From NCBI GenBank assembly GCA_938002965.1, contig CALKZY010000037.1:51878-115877 (forward strand): a stretch of DNA of 64,000 nucleotides, written 5' to 3'. The notes under the pieces are model-generated. The model was not told where the DNA came from. It worked only from the letters and a program-made list of their open reading frames with translations, and searched no databases. Made by a program: the position numbers and the translations under genes. Of the stretch, positions 29,690 to 40,012 are shown piece by piece. Numbering within the stretch: the first letter of the stretch is position 1; each line of letters starts with the position of its first letter. Source of the DNA: an uncultured Acidimicrobiales bacterium (lineage in GTDB: Bacteria > Actinomycetota > Acidimicrobiia > Acidimicrobiales > SZUA-35).

Positions 29690-30901
29690 CTAGGTAGAGG
29701 ATCCCGGTCGGGTGGCGTAGGCCGCACTCAGGTGGTCGAGCATGGTGTTGGCCCATGTTTCGGCGTTGAAACGTTTGGCTACCAGCTCGGTGGCGCGCTG
29801 GACCTTGTCGTGCCGTGCGTCGTCGGTGAGCGCGTGGATGATGGCGTCTGCCACCGTCTTCGGATTGTTGTCATCGATCAGGTATCCGGCTTGTCCGTCG
29901 ATCACGCTGGGTATGTCACCCACAGCGGTGGCCAGAACCGGAAGGCCGGCTTCCATGGCCTCCAGCAGCGCCACCGGTAGACCCTCCCACGACGAGGGAA
30001 GTGCGAACAGGTCGGCGGCGGCCATGACCCGGCGAACGTCGTCGCGGGTACCGATGAGGTGAACGTGTTCGGAAAGACCGAGCGTGTTGACCTGATTCTG
30101 CAGTTCGGCTTCGAGATCACCTTGGCCGGCGATGATCAGCTCTGCGTCGGGGATCTGCTCCAGCACGACCGGCATGGCGGCGATCAGGTTGTGCTGAGCC
30201 TTCTGTCGGTTGAGCCGAGCTACGTTCAAGATCATAGAGCCAGCTGAGTTGGTCATCAGTTCGGACCGAACAGCGGCTCGTTCATCCTCTTGAAGCACAG
30301 GGCCGGGAGCCACAGCATTGGGCAGCACGTGAATAGTGACGTCTGGCAGGAATTCCTGGCGGGCCTGCTGAGTCCGTGGGCCAACAGCCACCACCCTGGC
30401 GGCCAGTCGTTGCAGAGCGAATCGCTCCGCTTTGCCGTGGTAGAAGTGATCGTCAGCGTAGGTGCGTTCGTTGTGAAGAACAGCAACCGAACCCTTCCCG
30501 GCGATCCGTGCAGCCAGCGACCCGATCACGTTCGGGCCGACCAGGTTGGTTTGAACAACGTCGACGTCTCGCAGGTCCCGGGCCAGCCTGAGAAGCCGAG
30601 GCACGTCAACCATTCGCCGGGCGTGATGAACCCGATAGGGGAGGTTGAGATTTGTCAGGTACTGCTCAATTTCCGGCGTGAGCGGCTTGAGGAAGAACAG
30701 GGTCAGGCTGTGGTCGGTAGTGGCCACATGGTCGGCGAAGGTCCTCAGCAAAGCCTCCGCGCCGCCGTCAGGCCGCAGACCTTCCATAATCACCGCGATG
30801 CGCATCGTGCTATCCCGATCGGCACTATTTGTCCGCGACCTTGAGTCGTGTGCCGCCAGTTTGAATTGTTTTTCATTTACTTGAACTGAATCCGCCGTCA
30901 A
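29690..30901 (-). CDS. Glycosyltransferase family 4
   Basis: GGAEALLRTFA, VVQTNLVGPNVIG, DLFALPSSWEGLPVALLEAMEAGLPVLATAVGDIPSVI. Confidence 0.95.
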   Translation of the reverse strand: MTADSVQVNEKQFKLAAHDSRSRTNSADRDSTMRIAVIMEGLRPDGGAEALLRTFADHVATTDHSLTLFFLKPLTPEIEQYLTNLNLPYRVHHARRMVDVPRLLRLARDLRDVDVVQTNLVGPNVIGSLAARIAGKGSVAVLHNERTYADDHFYHGKAERFALQRLAARVVAVGPRTQQARQEFLPDVTIHVLPNAVAPGPVLQEDERAAVRSELMTNSAGSMILNVARLNRQKAQHNLIAAMPVVLEQIPDAELIIAGQGDLEAELQNQVNTLGLSEHVHLIGTRDDVRRVMAAADLFALPSSWEGLPVALLEAMEAGLPVLATAVGDIPSVIDGQAGYLIDDNNPKTVADAIIHALTDDARHDKVQRATELVAKRFNAETWANTMLDHLSAAYATRPGSST

Positions 30902-30953
30902 CTGTCGCCCTTACCTGTCGTAGGTTTCAGGGCATGCCCTAAAACTCCCATTG

Positions 30954-32471
30954 TTAGTTCGCCACCTGCGCCTGTCGCCCGAGTCCGGCCCTGGCGAAGG
31001 TAATGCCTTCGTTCACCAGGTCCCGATCGAACAAATACATGGTTCCGCCATAGGCCGCTGCGCCGGTCACCGTCAGCGCGACTAGCTGAATCAGCGGGTT
31101 CCACGAAACAATTACCGTGGCCATCGGCCACGTCACCGCCGCCATGACCGCACCGGCGATCAGGGGCGTTCGATATGGTGCGGTTAGCTCCGAAATCTTC
31201 ATACCGATGACTTTCGAAGCAACGATGACTTGGAAGATCGACACGATGGTGGCGGTGACGGCCTGAGCAATAGCCACGCCGTTGATGCCGTACCGCACGG
31301 CCACTATCAGAATTGGAACAACAAACAGGGCCCTGACGATGCCAATGATGTTGAGCAGTCCGGGGCGGCCGTAGCCCTTGTACAGGTCCCCGATGTTCTT
31401 GGTTAGAGCGGTGGCGGTCAAGGCCAACGCTAACCAGCGCAACGGTTCAACCGTGCTGATGACTTGATCGCCGAACGGAACTTCAATCCACTTGTCGCCC
31501 AGGGCCACTCGAACAAGAGGTTCAGCGACAATGGCCATACCGACCCCGGCCGGAACGACAATGGCCGAAACCAGCCGCAGCATCTTGCGCAGCGCCAAGC
31601 GACCCTTCTCTTTGTCGTCTTGGAGTTGGGAGAACAACGGGAAGGCCACCTTGGCCGCAACCAGGTTGATGCCGTCGATCAGAAGCTCGGGCAGTCGGAA
31701 AGCCATCGTGTACACGCCGAGAGCCACCGTGCCGATTCCCCGGCCGATGAGCAGATAGTCGACGTTCTTGTTGACCGCCCCCAAAATGTCGATCAACGTC
31801 ATCTGAGAACCGAAGCCCAACAGACGCTTGGTGCCGTCAACCGGGTTGGACATGGCGGCCAGGCGCTCCGGACGCCACGGGTTGACCAGCCAGAACACAA
31901 TCGATCCAAGCAATGCCCCGACAAGATGACCCCACACCAAGCTCCAGACCCCAAAGCCGGCCAAGGCCAAACCAATGGTCAGCAACGCCTTGCTGAAGGC
32001 GGTCACGGTTTCGGCCACGGTGACCGATCGCATCTTCAGATCTCGTTTGAGAAGAGCGTCGTGCACGGCACCAACGCTTCGGATGAGGAAGACGAACCCG
32101 AGACCCCGAACGATGGCGGTGGCCGAATCCTCGTTGAAGAAGTCGGCGATCAACGGTGCTGCGAACCATGTCGTTGCCGTCATCACCACACCGAGACCGA
32201 TGTTGAGCCAGAAGGCCACGGAGGCCAGTCGACGGTCACGTCCACTCAAGTTGATGACGGCTGAAGCAATCCCGAAGTCGTTGAGGAACTGGAGGTACCC
32301 GATCACCAGGAGCCCGATGCCGAATAGACCGAACACCTGAGCGTCGAGAACGCGACCGAGCACAATGGTGCTGACCGCCACGATCCCCTTGCCGGCAACC
32401 AGCGAGACTCCGGTCCACATCGTCCCGGTGCTGGAGCGCTCGGTCAGGCTGGCCGACTGGGTGTTGGTCAA
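30954..32471 (-). CDS. Oligosaccharide flippase (Wzx / MATE-like polysaccharide exporter)
   Basis: About 12-14 TM; GTMWTGVSLVAGKGIVAVSTIVLGRVLDAQVFGLFGIGLLVIGYLQFLNDFG. Confidence 0.9.
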   Translation of the reverse strand: MTNTQSASLTERSSTGTMWTGVSLVAGKGIVAVSTIVLGRVLDAQVFGLFGIGLLVIGYLQFLNDFGIASAVINLSGRDRRLASVAFWLNIGLGVVMTATTWFAAPLIADFFNEDSATAIVRGLGFVFLIRSVGAVHDALLKRDLKMRSVTVAETVTAFSKALLTIGLALAGFGVWSLVWGHLVGALLGSIVFWLVNPWRPERLAAMSNPVDGTKRLLGFGSQMTLIDILGAVNKNVDYLLIGRGIGTVALGVYTMAFRLPELLIDGINLVAAKVAFPLFSQLQDDKEKGRLALRKMLRLVSAIVVPAGVGMAIVAEPLVRVALGDKWIEVPFGDQVISTVEPLRWLALALTATALTKNIGDLYKGYGRPGLLNIIGIVRALFVVPILIVAVRYGINGVAIAQAVTATIVSIFQVIVASKVIGMKISELTAPYRTPLIAGAVMAAVTWPMATVIVSWNPLIQLVALTVTGAAAYGGTMYLFDRDLVNEGITFARAGLGRQAQVAN

Positions 32472-33691
32472 GGCTTGGCCCTCGATCGACCCAACGTCTT
32501 GTACTCCTGGGTGAGAGAGTCGGCGGTTGAGGTAAGCGAGTAGCGTTCGACCACTGCACGCCGGGCCTTGCGGCCCAGGTCAATTCTGGCTCCAGGGTCG
32601 CTAAGGAGCTTGACGATCCGGTCGGTAATGTCTTCAACTACATCTTCAGGCGTACGGTTCGGCCCTTCCGGTCCGACAATCTGACCGTCGACATCGTCGG
32701 TCATAACGTCGGCTACACCGCCCACATCGGTTACTACACAAGGGCAGCCTGAGGCCATGGCCTCCAACAGAGCGTTGGAGAGACCTTCGGCCGACGACGC
32801 CGAAACATACACATCGGACCAACGCAAAATGGTGGGAACGTCTTCGCGGCGGCCGAGGAAGCGCACATTGGCTAGGCCATCCAACTGAGGCGACAGCGGC
32901 CCCTCACCGACGACATACAACCAGGCATCAGGGTGGTTGCTAAGAACCCGGTTCCAGGACTTGGCCAACTCAATGACCCGCTTCTCCGGTGAAACCCGAC
33001 CGACAATGACCACTACCGGGGCTTTGGGCCAGTCATCGAACACGTCTCGACGGGCAGTCCAATGGGCTCCGACGTCGGTGTTACCTGTGGCGGCTACCGA
33101 CGTCGGCGGTTTGAATCGCTCAGTGTCCACTCCGTTGGGGATGAAGACTCTACGACCGCCGTCGATGCCGCGATCAGACAACTCGTGCTCCAAGTCGTGG
33201 CTGATGGCCACGAACTTGGTCACGCTCCGCTTGAGCAGCCCGAGTCGGGCTTTGCCCAATGGTTTCTCGGCTAGTCGATTGAGGTCACCCAGTTCTCCGG
33301 AACGGAGAAGCTTGGTCATGTACGGGGTGCCGGTCACTAGCCGGTTCAAGCCGGCGGTGAGTGACGGTGTGAGCGTGTCGTAGGCATGGACCACATCTGG
33401 GCGCGACCTGACCAAATGCCAAAGCGTGCCGAGCACGAACATGATCGACTGCATGGGCTTGGGGCCAACACACTTGACTCGAACCACTCGCGCCCCGTTC
33501 AGCGTCTCAGTGGGTGGTTGGCCCGGTCGGGAGCGGGTGTAGACAGTTGGTTTGATGCCCCGGTCGATGAAGAGGGGGTTGAGGCTGTGTAGCTGGCGTT
33601 CCGCTCCGCCCACGGTTGGCAGGTAGTTCTGGATCACCATGGCCACGGTGACGGGCTCGGTTTGACGTTCCGGGTTTGAGGACATGGCCAT
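32468..33691 (-). CDS. Glycosyltransferase family 4
   Basis: PTVGGAERQLHSL, IPNGVDTERFKP, VSASSAEGLSNALLEAMASGCPCVVTDVGGV. Confidence 0.95.
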   Translation of the reverse strand: MAMSSNPERQTEPVTVAMVIQNYLPTVGGAERQLHSLNPLFIDRGIKPTVYTRSRPGQPPTETLNGARVVRVKCVGPKPMQSIMFVLGTLWHLVRSRPDVVHAYDTLTPSLTAGLNRLVTGTPYMTKLLRSGELGDLNRLAEKPLGKARLGLLKRSVTKFVAISHDLEHELSDRGIDGGRRVFIPNGVDTERFKPPTSVAATGNTDVGAHWTARRDVFDDWPKAPVVVIVGRVSPEKRVIELAKSWNRVLSNHPDAWLYVVGEGPLSPQLDGLANVRFLGRREDVPTILRWSDVYVSASSAEGLSNALLEAMASGCPCVVTDVGGVADVMTDDVDGQIVGPEGPNRTPEDVVEDITDRIVKLLSDPGARIDLGRKARRAVVERYSLTSTADSLTQEYKTLGRSRAKP

Positions 33692-33694
33692 AGG

Positions 33695-34954
33695 TCAGTT
33701 CTCCGTTGGCGGTGGTGTTGAGGGCAGAGCACGAAGACCTTGCTTGTTGTTGCTCCGGATGATGCGATCCATCGAGTCGACGGTCTGGTTCAGGTCGAAC
33801 TGTTCAACCACCCGTTGGCGGCCGGCGTCGGCCAGGCGTTCGCGTAGGTCGTGATCGGTCAGCATCCGTTCGAGGGCATCGGCCAGGTCGGCGGCGTCGC
33901 GCTCGTCGGCCAACAGGCCCGTCACGCCGTGCTCAACCAGTTCGGGGATGCCCGAAACCCGGGTGCTGATAACCGGCACACCTAACGCCATGGCCTCCAT
34001 AAGCGCTACCGGAATACCGTCCTTGCGTCCATTGTCCAAAACCACCGAGGGCAGAGCGAACACGTCGGCTTGACTCACGATCTTGATGACTTCGTTCACC
34101 GGCCGGGCACCGTGAAACACGATCTGATCGGCCACGGGCGAGGCGGCGGCTTGAGCCTCCAGGCTTTCTCGCAGCGGCCCGTCGCCGACGATTTCCAAAC
34201 TCATATCGATCCCACGTTGGTGGAGAATCTTGTGTGCCTCGATGAGGTAGGTGTGTCCCTTGTAGTCGCGAAGTCCGGCGACTACTGCCACCTTGGGCGG
34301 CTGGTTGGCTGGAGCGGTCGCTCTTGGCGAAATAGCGGCCACGTCGACGCCACAGTGAACGACTTCAATCTTGTCGGCCACATCCGGGTACAGGTCCTGA
34401 ATCATGCGGCGATTGTGTTCGGAGATCGTCACGACCGTCTCGGCGTTCCGCAGTTTCTCGCCCAACATGACCTGGTGAATGTAGAGGTCATGGGCGTGCA
34501 ACGTCACCGAATAGGGCAGCCCGGTAAGGATCGAAAGCTGGTATGCGAACAGTGCGGAGTGTGTGCCCCAGTGGGCGTGGAGATAGTCGAGCCCCTGCTC
34601 GGCTACCTGGTCGGCCGTCCACGGCGTTCCGAGCGAGATAACCAGAGCTCGAGCCAGAAACTGAGGGGATTCGATGTTGCCGATTACGGCCCGGGCCCAC
34701 ATGCGGGCCCACCGGGTGGGTGACCGAAACAGCCAGCGAAGCTGGGAGGCAAGAAGCTGTAGCGGCGAGGCATCGCCGGCGGCTGTAAGCCCCGGCATGA
34801 AACCGGCTGCTTCGGCCTGAACGATCTGATCCTTCTCTCGATAGAGCGCCAGCACCGAAACGTCGTGACCTCGCTCGCTAACGCCCAGCGCCTCGCGAGC
34901 AATGAAAGTCTCGGTTGTTTTCGGGAAGCGCGACACGACGTAGCCAACGTTCAT
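33695..34954 (-). CDS. Glycosyltransferase family 4
   Basis: MNVGYVVSRFPKTTETFIAREALG...VHCGVDVAAISPR...ALMEAMALGVPVISTRVSGIPELVEHG. Confidence 0.95.
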   Translation of the reverse strand: MNVGYVVSRFPKTTETFIAREALGVSERGHDVSVLALYREKDQIVQAEAAGFMPGLTAAGDASPLQLLASQLRWLFRSPTRWARMWARAVIGNIESPQFLARALVISLGTPWTADQVAEQGLDYLHAHWGTHSALFAYQLSILTGLPYSVTLHAHDLYIHQVMLGEKLRNAETVVTISEHNRRMIQDLYPDVADKIEVVHCGVDVAAISPRATAPANQPPKVAVVAGLRDYKGHTYLIEAHKILHQRGIDMSLEIVGDGPLRESLEAQAAASPVADQIVFHGARPVNEVIKIVSQADVFALPSVVLDNGRKDGIPVALMEAMALGVPVISTRVSGIPELVEHGVTGLLADERDAADLADALERMLTDHDLRERLADAGRQRVVEQFDLNQTVDSMDRIIRSNNKQGLRALPSTPPPTEN

Positions 34955-35335
34955 AACCAATTCCCTATATCCATCGTCGTGCCTTCACAGCCGGTCCGGG
35001 CGGTCCCAAGAAAGGGCTCGCCTCGGTTCGCCGCCACCAACCTTGGCAGATGTAATGCTTGCACATTCGATGGTAGCTGCGGCCATCTGAATGTCGCTGG
35101 GCGTGGGCACATGTCTTTAGTGGGTAGATATCCACGAAAACGATGGGGTCCAGGTGGGCAGACCTTGGGTGAAGTTGCCATTACAGCGACCCTTGGTGTT
35201 GCGTTAACATCGTTGTTGAGTGGCTTGAGCATGGTGGCGCTGCACTCAGCTAAATCTCTTTGTTCCTGTGGCGATCGGCAGATCTGTTTGCCTCGTTGTA
35301 GGGACATGCGGGCGATACACGAGAGGGAAACTCTG

Positions 35336-36115
35336 ATGAGTCTACTTGCAGGCCACCCCGACGCTGACGAAGTCAGCCCAAGCACATCAACTCCGGTCGG
35401 ACGAACCGAGCGACAGTCATTGACGGGATTCGTGGCCGCTGCCATGACTCCGACCGCACTCAAGGTGGCGATTGCCGTCATCGTTGGTGACCTTCTGTTC
35501 GCTGCGCTGCGGGCGATCCAGCTAACAACGCCTTTCCTTCAGAACCCGATGTTTCGCTTGAGTATTGACGGCAGCTATCCCGAGATCTTTCAGTACGTCA
35601 AGTTCTTTGTTATCGCTTGCATGATGGCCTTCCTTGCTGTTCATCGAAGCGTCCGGTGGCTGCTGGTTTGGACTGCCGGCTTCCTCTTTCTCCTGGCCGA
35701 CGACGCCTTGATGATCCACGAGCGGATCGGGGCCCGCTTTTCTCCGTCGGTCGAACCGATGCTTCCGGCTGGCGTTGACGCCGTAGCGGTAACAGAGTTC
35801 GGTTATCTCGGTTTGGTCGGCCTCACCATGTTCGGTGTGGCCGCCATAGGCATGGTGTTTTCGGCGGGCCTGTTTCGCCGAGTGAGCCTGGATCTGATCT
35901 TGCTGCTCATGGTGGCGGGCTTCTTCGCTGTGTCGGTTGATTTGTTTCACGGCCTCAGCAGCTTCGGGTATGTGGGCAACACCTTGTTCGCAATTGTCGA
36001 GGATGGCGGCGAGATGCTGGGAGCCAGCCTCATCGTCATCTATGGCGCCATGGTGATCGACCGCCGAGGCGACATGCCCCGTTGGTTGGCTTCGGTTCGT
36101 CGGCTGCGATCCTGA
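35336..36115 (+). CDS. Multi-TM protein of unknown function (ATG 35336 preferred over ORF start 34865)
   Basis: About 6 TM segments; upstream ORF portion overlaps the divergent GT4 and is low-quality coding. Confidence 0.65.
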   Translation: MSLLAGHPDADEVSPSTSTPVGRTERQSLTGFVAAAMTPTALKVAIAVIVGDLLFAALRAIQLTTPFLQNPMFRLSIDGSYPEIFQYVKFFVIACMMAFLAVHRSVRWLLVWTAGFLFLLADDALMIHERIGARFSPSVEPMLPAGVDAVAVTEFGYLGLVGLTMFGVAAIGMVFSAGLFRRVSLDLILLLMVAGFFAVSVDLFHGLSSFGYVGNTLFAIVEDGGEMLGASLIVIYGAMVIDRRGDMPRWLASVRRLRS

Positions 36116-36177
36116 GTTGACTCTGGTTCTGGATCTACGGGGCCAGGCCTAGACGGTACGGGCTTGGAGGGCCAGGT

Positions 36178-37707
36178 CTATGGCGCCAGGTGCCCGTAGG
36201 CCTTGGACTGGCTGTCCTGCGGGGCGTAGCTGTTGTAGCTATTGCCGGCCTGCAGCTGCGGGTTGCGGTAGATGTTGCCGCCACCGTCGCTGATCTGTGA
36301 GGCGATCACGCCTTGAGACTCGTAGCCGATGTTGTTGGATGCCCGGTTGTTTGAGCCGTTCAGCTGATAGACGCTGATGTTCTCGGCGTAGCTCTTGGCA
36401 CCAACCATGATGTTGCGTTCCATGGTGATATTCGAGGTATTGAAGCTCAACTGAATGCTGGACGGACCGAGGTTTCCGACCATGGTGTTGTACCGGATCT
36501 TCACGTTGCCGATTGACGGGCCGCCGGAACCGGTTCCTCCGACCTTGACTGCTCGTCCGTTGGCCGATCCAACCAGCAGGTTGCGTTCGATGGTGCCACC
36601 ACCGGTGCCGCATGCACAGTAGATGAGATGGTCCTGGTTGGTGTCGTTAGTGGGGTAGGTGTCGTGAATGTAGAGCCCGCGGAGCGTGAAGTTCCGAGGG
36701 TTCTGTGTGACCAACACGGCTGAGAATGCCTTGGCTCCCCAGATTTCGGAGTCTCTCCACACCCAGTCAACGCCGCCATTCATGATCACCAGATGCTCGA
36801 CGGAGCTGCCGTTGTTGTTGTCCCAGGTGACGTTGATGCCAGAGAAGGTCCAGTAATCCATGTCGGTGAGGATGACCCGACCCTGGATTACCACCCGTTC
36901 GCCAGGGGCATTGGTCATGTTGATTCGGGCGCTGGAGGTTCCCTTAGGCATGCGGTAGCCGGGGTTCACCAGCTCTCGGTATGTGCCACCTTTGACCATG
37001 AGGGTCTCGCCCGCCCGTACGGCCAAGATGCCCTGGTTGATCGTTCGATAGGGGGCCGACTGGGAGCCGTTGCCACCGCTGGAGGCATTTGCGTCAACCC
37101 ATACGATGTCCCCGCTCGGCGGTTGGGTGGACGACGTTGTGGTGGCGGGCCGGGTCGTCGTTGTCGTGGCCTGAGTAGTCGTGGGGCGCTGGGTGGTGGT
37201 GGTGCGTTCGGTGGTCGGCGGGCGGGTTGTGGTCCGCTGGGTGCCGGTGGTTCGCAAGGTACTGGCGGTGGTGGGCCTGGCGGTGGTGGAGGATTCGGAG
37301 GTGGTGCTGGTATCCCGGCTGGTAGTCGAATTGCTGCTGTTTGAACCGGTCGTGTCGGTGTCGGTGTCGGTCGACTCGTCGGCGCCGTCTGTGGTGACTG
37401 TGTCCTCTTCACCAGTGGCAGCGAACAGGCTGAGGGCGTTTTGACCGTCGGCCGGAACCGCCCCACCTGTGGCGCCGTCGATCTGGAAGGTGCCGCGAGA
37501 CTGAGACGTGGAGCTGGTCGTCTCGTCGGTCAGACCGCCGTCGGTTGATTCGTCACCGATGGCTTGGATCTCGCCGCCGCCATTGGGGGTAAGAACGGTG
37601 ACGAGCGTGAAGCCAACGAGAAGAAGCGCTACTGCCGCTACGGGCAAGAGCGCTCGGCCTAGGCCACCTCTATCGGCTCCGGGGTACGCCGCCCGTCCGT
37701 GTTGCAC
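36178..37707 (-). CDS. Membrane-anchored right-handed parallel beta-helix protein with long Thr/Ser-rich linker
   Basis: N-terminal TM; TTSTTSESSTTARPTT linker; DANASSGGNGSQSAPYRTINQGILAVRAGETLMVKGGTYRE (pectate-lyase-like entry motif). Confidence 0.85.
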   Translation of the reverse strand: MQHGRAAYPGADRGGLGRALLPVAAVALLLVGFTLVTVLTPNGGGEIQAIGDESTDGGLTDETTSSTSQSRGTFQIDGATGGAVPADGQNALSLFAATGEEDTVTTDGADESTDTDTDTTGSNSSNSTTSRDTSTTSESSTTARPTTASTLRTTGTQRTTTRPPTTERTTTTQRPTTTQATTTTTRPATTTSSTQPPSGDIVWVDANASSGGNGSQSAPYRTINQGILAVRAGETLMVKGGTYRELVNPGYRMPKGTSSARINMTNAPGERVVIQGRVILTDMDYWTFSGINVTWDNNNGSSVEHLVIMNGGVDWVWRDSEIWGAKAFSAVLVTQNPRNFTLRGLYIHDTYPTNDTNQDHLIYCACGTGGGTIERNLLVGSANGRAVKVGGTGSGGPSIGNVKIRYNTMVGNLGPSSIQLSFNTSNITMERNIMVGAKSYAENISVYQLNGSNNRASNNIGYESQGVIASQISDGGGNIYRNPQLQAGNSYNSYAPQDSQSKAYGHLAP

Positions 37708-37896
37708 ACTGCGAGATTAATGACACTTCGTAACAAAACCGACCAATTTCGTCGCACATCGGTCATCCTTTGCCTAATCATTACTTCGCGTGCAGTTATA
37801 CCCAAGAGCCTGTGGATAACGTGGGATGGTTGTCGTGGCAGCTGGCCCGGTGGCTGGCTTATAGCGTCGAACCACCAGACAGCACCGGCGAGAGCG

Positions 37897-38808
37897 TTAG
37901 CTAGGTTGAGAACGGTTCCAGGCTGCTAGTTGAGGGATCAAATCCGGGTCGAAGTTCAGCGCCGGATCGCTGTCTACCAGGTCGTGAAACACGATCGAGC
38001 TGTAGCCAAGCTGGCAGACCCTGCCGGCGAAGTCGACGAAGGCGTCGAACGATGCCATTGGTTCGCTTCTGGCTGCTGACAGGAAGACAAGTCGGCGCAG
38101 CGAGTCGCTGTCGCGACCGATGGTGGCGCAGTGCTCCTCGACATCTCGGGCCTGCGACGCCAACTGATCGACGAAGCCGTCGAGAGAGTCGACTGGCTGG
38201 CTGGGGATTCCGAGAGTGATCAACATGTCGGCTTGTTCTGCCGCCATTCGTAGCGTCCTGGGCCCGCCGGCCGCTATGGCCAACGGTAAACGAGGCTTCT
38301 GAACGCTGCCGGGGATCGCCCGGCCCTCGTCCACGGTGTACCAAACACCTTTGTGGTTCGCCCCTCCGGAGAGGAGGTGATCGACCACGCCGACATATTC
38401 GGTGAAGCGGTCGGCCCGTTCCCGGGCGCTGAGGGGTGCATCGCCGAATACGGTGGCGTCGAATCCGGTGGTTCCTGCACCCAAGCCGAGGATGACGCGC
38501 CCATTAGAGAGGTGGTCCAGGCTCATGGCGTCCTTGGCCATGGTGGCCGGGTGGCGCATGTTCGGGCTGGACACCATAGTGCCGAGTCGAATTGTGGAGG
38601 TTCCGGTGGCGACCCCGGCCAGCCAGGGGATTGTGGAGTGCCAGGTCTCGTTCCGATAGTGCCGCCACGAGTGATGGTCGTACAGCCAGTAGTGGTCGAA
38701 TCCCATAGCTTCGATCTCGACCGCTCGCGACAGCGTGTTTGGCCAGTCATGGATGGGCATAACCACGACGCCAAGTTCAAGTTCGGTCTGTGCGTTCGTT
38801 GATCTCAT
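37897..38808 (-). CDS. LLM-class (F420-dependent-type) oxidoreductase
   Basis: LGVVVMPIHDWPNTLSRAVEIEAMGFDHYWLYDHHSWR...LGTMVSSPNMRHPATMAKDAMSLDHLSNGRVILGLGAGT. Confidence 0.9.
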   Translation of the reverse strand: MRSTNAQTELELGVVVMPIHDWPNTLSRAVEIEAMGFDHYWLYDHHSWRHYRNETWHSTIPWLAGVATGTSTIRLGTMVSSPNMRHPATMAKDAMSLDHLSNGRVILGLGAGTTGFDATVFGDAPLSARERADRFTEYVGVVDHLLSGGANHKGVWYTVDEGRAIPGSVQKPRLPLAIAAGGPRTLRMAAEQADMLITLGIPSQPVDSLDGFVDQLASQARDVEEHCATIGRDSDSLRRLVFLSAARSEPMASFDAFVDFAGRVCQLGYSSIVFHDLVDSDPALNFDPDLIPQLAAWNRSQPS

Positions 38809-38823
38809 TGTCCGCCCCGTCAC

Positions 38824-38859
38824 TTCGGTTGATGGTGTCGCTTCGGTTGATGGTGTCGC
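38824..38859. repeat. 18-bp perfect tandem duplication in the divergent intergenic region
   Basis: (TTCGGTTGATGGTGTCGC)x2. Confidence 0.95.
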
Positions 38860-38929
38860 TCGGTAGGAAGATACGAGCGGAGTAGCTTGGCTGGATGCTG
38901 GTTTCGAGTCAATTTCAGGTGGGGTTGTC

Positions 38930-40012
38930 GTGGACATGTTGACCTTAAAGGCGCTGGTTGGTGCTGCCGCTTGTGGGGAAGATGTCGGTCTTATCTGTGG
39001 CTGGGTGGCTGAGCGCACCGGGTCGGAACGATGGGCGACCCTGGCCAACTACGTCTTCGACCGGCCGCTGAGAATGGCATTCATCATCCTGATGGCATTC
39101 GTCGTTACCCGATTGATCCGACGATTGGTTGATCGATTCGGTAGCCGGGTGGCGGAGCGAAGCGCTGAACAATGGAATCAGCTGAATCGTCGAGGCCGCA
39201 ACGCCCGAGGCGAAGACGAGGAAACGTTCAGAGGTCGTGCCGCTCTGCGAGTAGCGACCATCGTGTCGATTCTGTCGTCGTTGACCACTGTGGTGGTCTG
39301 GTCGATCGCATTCTTTCTCATCTTGGGTGAGTTCAGCATCGACCTCGCCCCGCTGTTGGCCGGTGCCGGTGTGTTGGGCGTCGCTCTTGGGTTTGGTGCC
39401 CAAGCGGTTGTCGCCGACTTCCTGTCGGGGTTTTTCATGCTTATAGAAGATCAGTTCGGAGTTGGTGATGTCATCGACGTTGGCGAGGCCAACGGGGTGG
39501 TGGAAGATGTGTCACTACGAGTGACGACGCTTCGTGATGTGAACGGCACGGTTTGGCACATCAGGAACTCGGAGATCCGCAGGGTGGCCAACAAGTCTCA
39601 ACTGTGGTCGCGGGCGGTCCTCGATATTGAGGTTGCCTATGACACCGATGTTCGCCGGGCCGAGGGGATCATTCAGCGGGTGGCCGATCAGCTGTGGCGT
39701 GATACTGGCTTCACCAAAGGCGACATTATCGAGCCACCCGAGGTGTGGGGCGTTGAGCGCTTGGCCCCCGATGGTGTGGTCATTCGTCTGGTTGTCAAGA
39801 CCGACCCGGCCGAGCAGTGGGTTGTGGCCCGTGAGCTACGAATCAGGATCAAGGACGCACTGGAGGAAGCCGGCATCGAGATCCCCTTCCCGCAGCGCAC
39901 GATTTGGCTCCGGCAGGACGAGTCGGTCATCCCTCGTGGTCTGCGGCCGAATGTGGATACCGCACCGATTCGCCTTCCGCATGACCTGAAGGAGTTCGGG
40001 CCGGATGCGTAG
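38930..40012 (+). CDS. Small-conductance mechanosensitive ion channel (MscS family)
   Basis: LLAGAGVLGVALGFGAQAVVADFLSGFFMLIEDQFGVGDVIDVGEANGVVEDVSLRVTTLRDVNGTVWHIRNSEI. Confidence 0.95.
   Translation: MDMLTLKALVGAAACGEDVGLICGWVAERTGSERWATLANYVFDRPLRMAFIILMAFVVTRLIRRLVDRFGSRVAERSAEQWNQLNRRGRNARGEDEETFRGRAALRVATIVSILSSLTTVVVWSIAFFLILGEFSIDLAPLLAGAGVLGVALGFGAQAVVADFLSGFFMLIEDQFGVGDVIDVGEANGVVEDVSLRVTTLRDVNGTVWHIRNSEIRRVANKSQLWSRAVLDIEVAYDTDVRRAEGIIQRVADQLWRDTGFTKGDIIEPPEVWGVERLAPDGVVIRLVVKTDPAEQWVVARELRIRIKDALEEAGIEIPFPQRTIWLRQDESVIPRGLRPNVDTAPIRLPHDLKEFGPDA

Noticed and set aside
31464-32264. 266-aa plus-strand ORF
   Set aside because: Antisense to the Wzx flippase; composition biased and no family motif.
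34865-35335. N-terminal extension of the 34865..36115 ORF
   Set aside because: Overlaps the divergent GT4 start and intergenic region with non-coding-like residues; ATG 35336 preferred.
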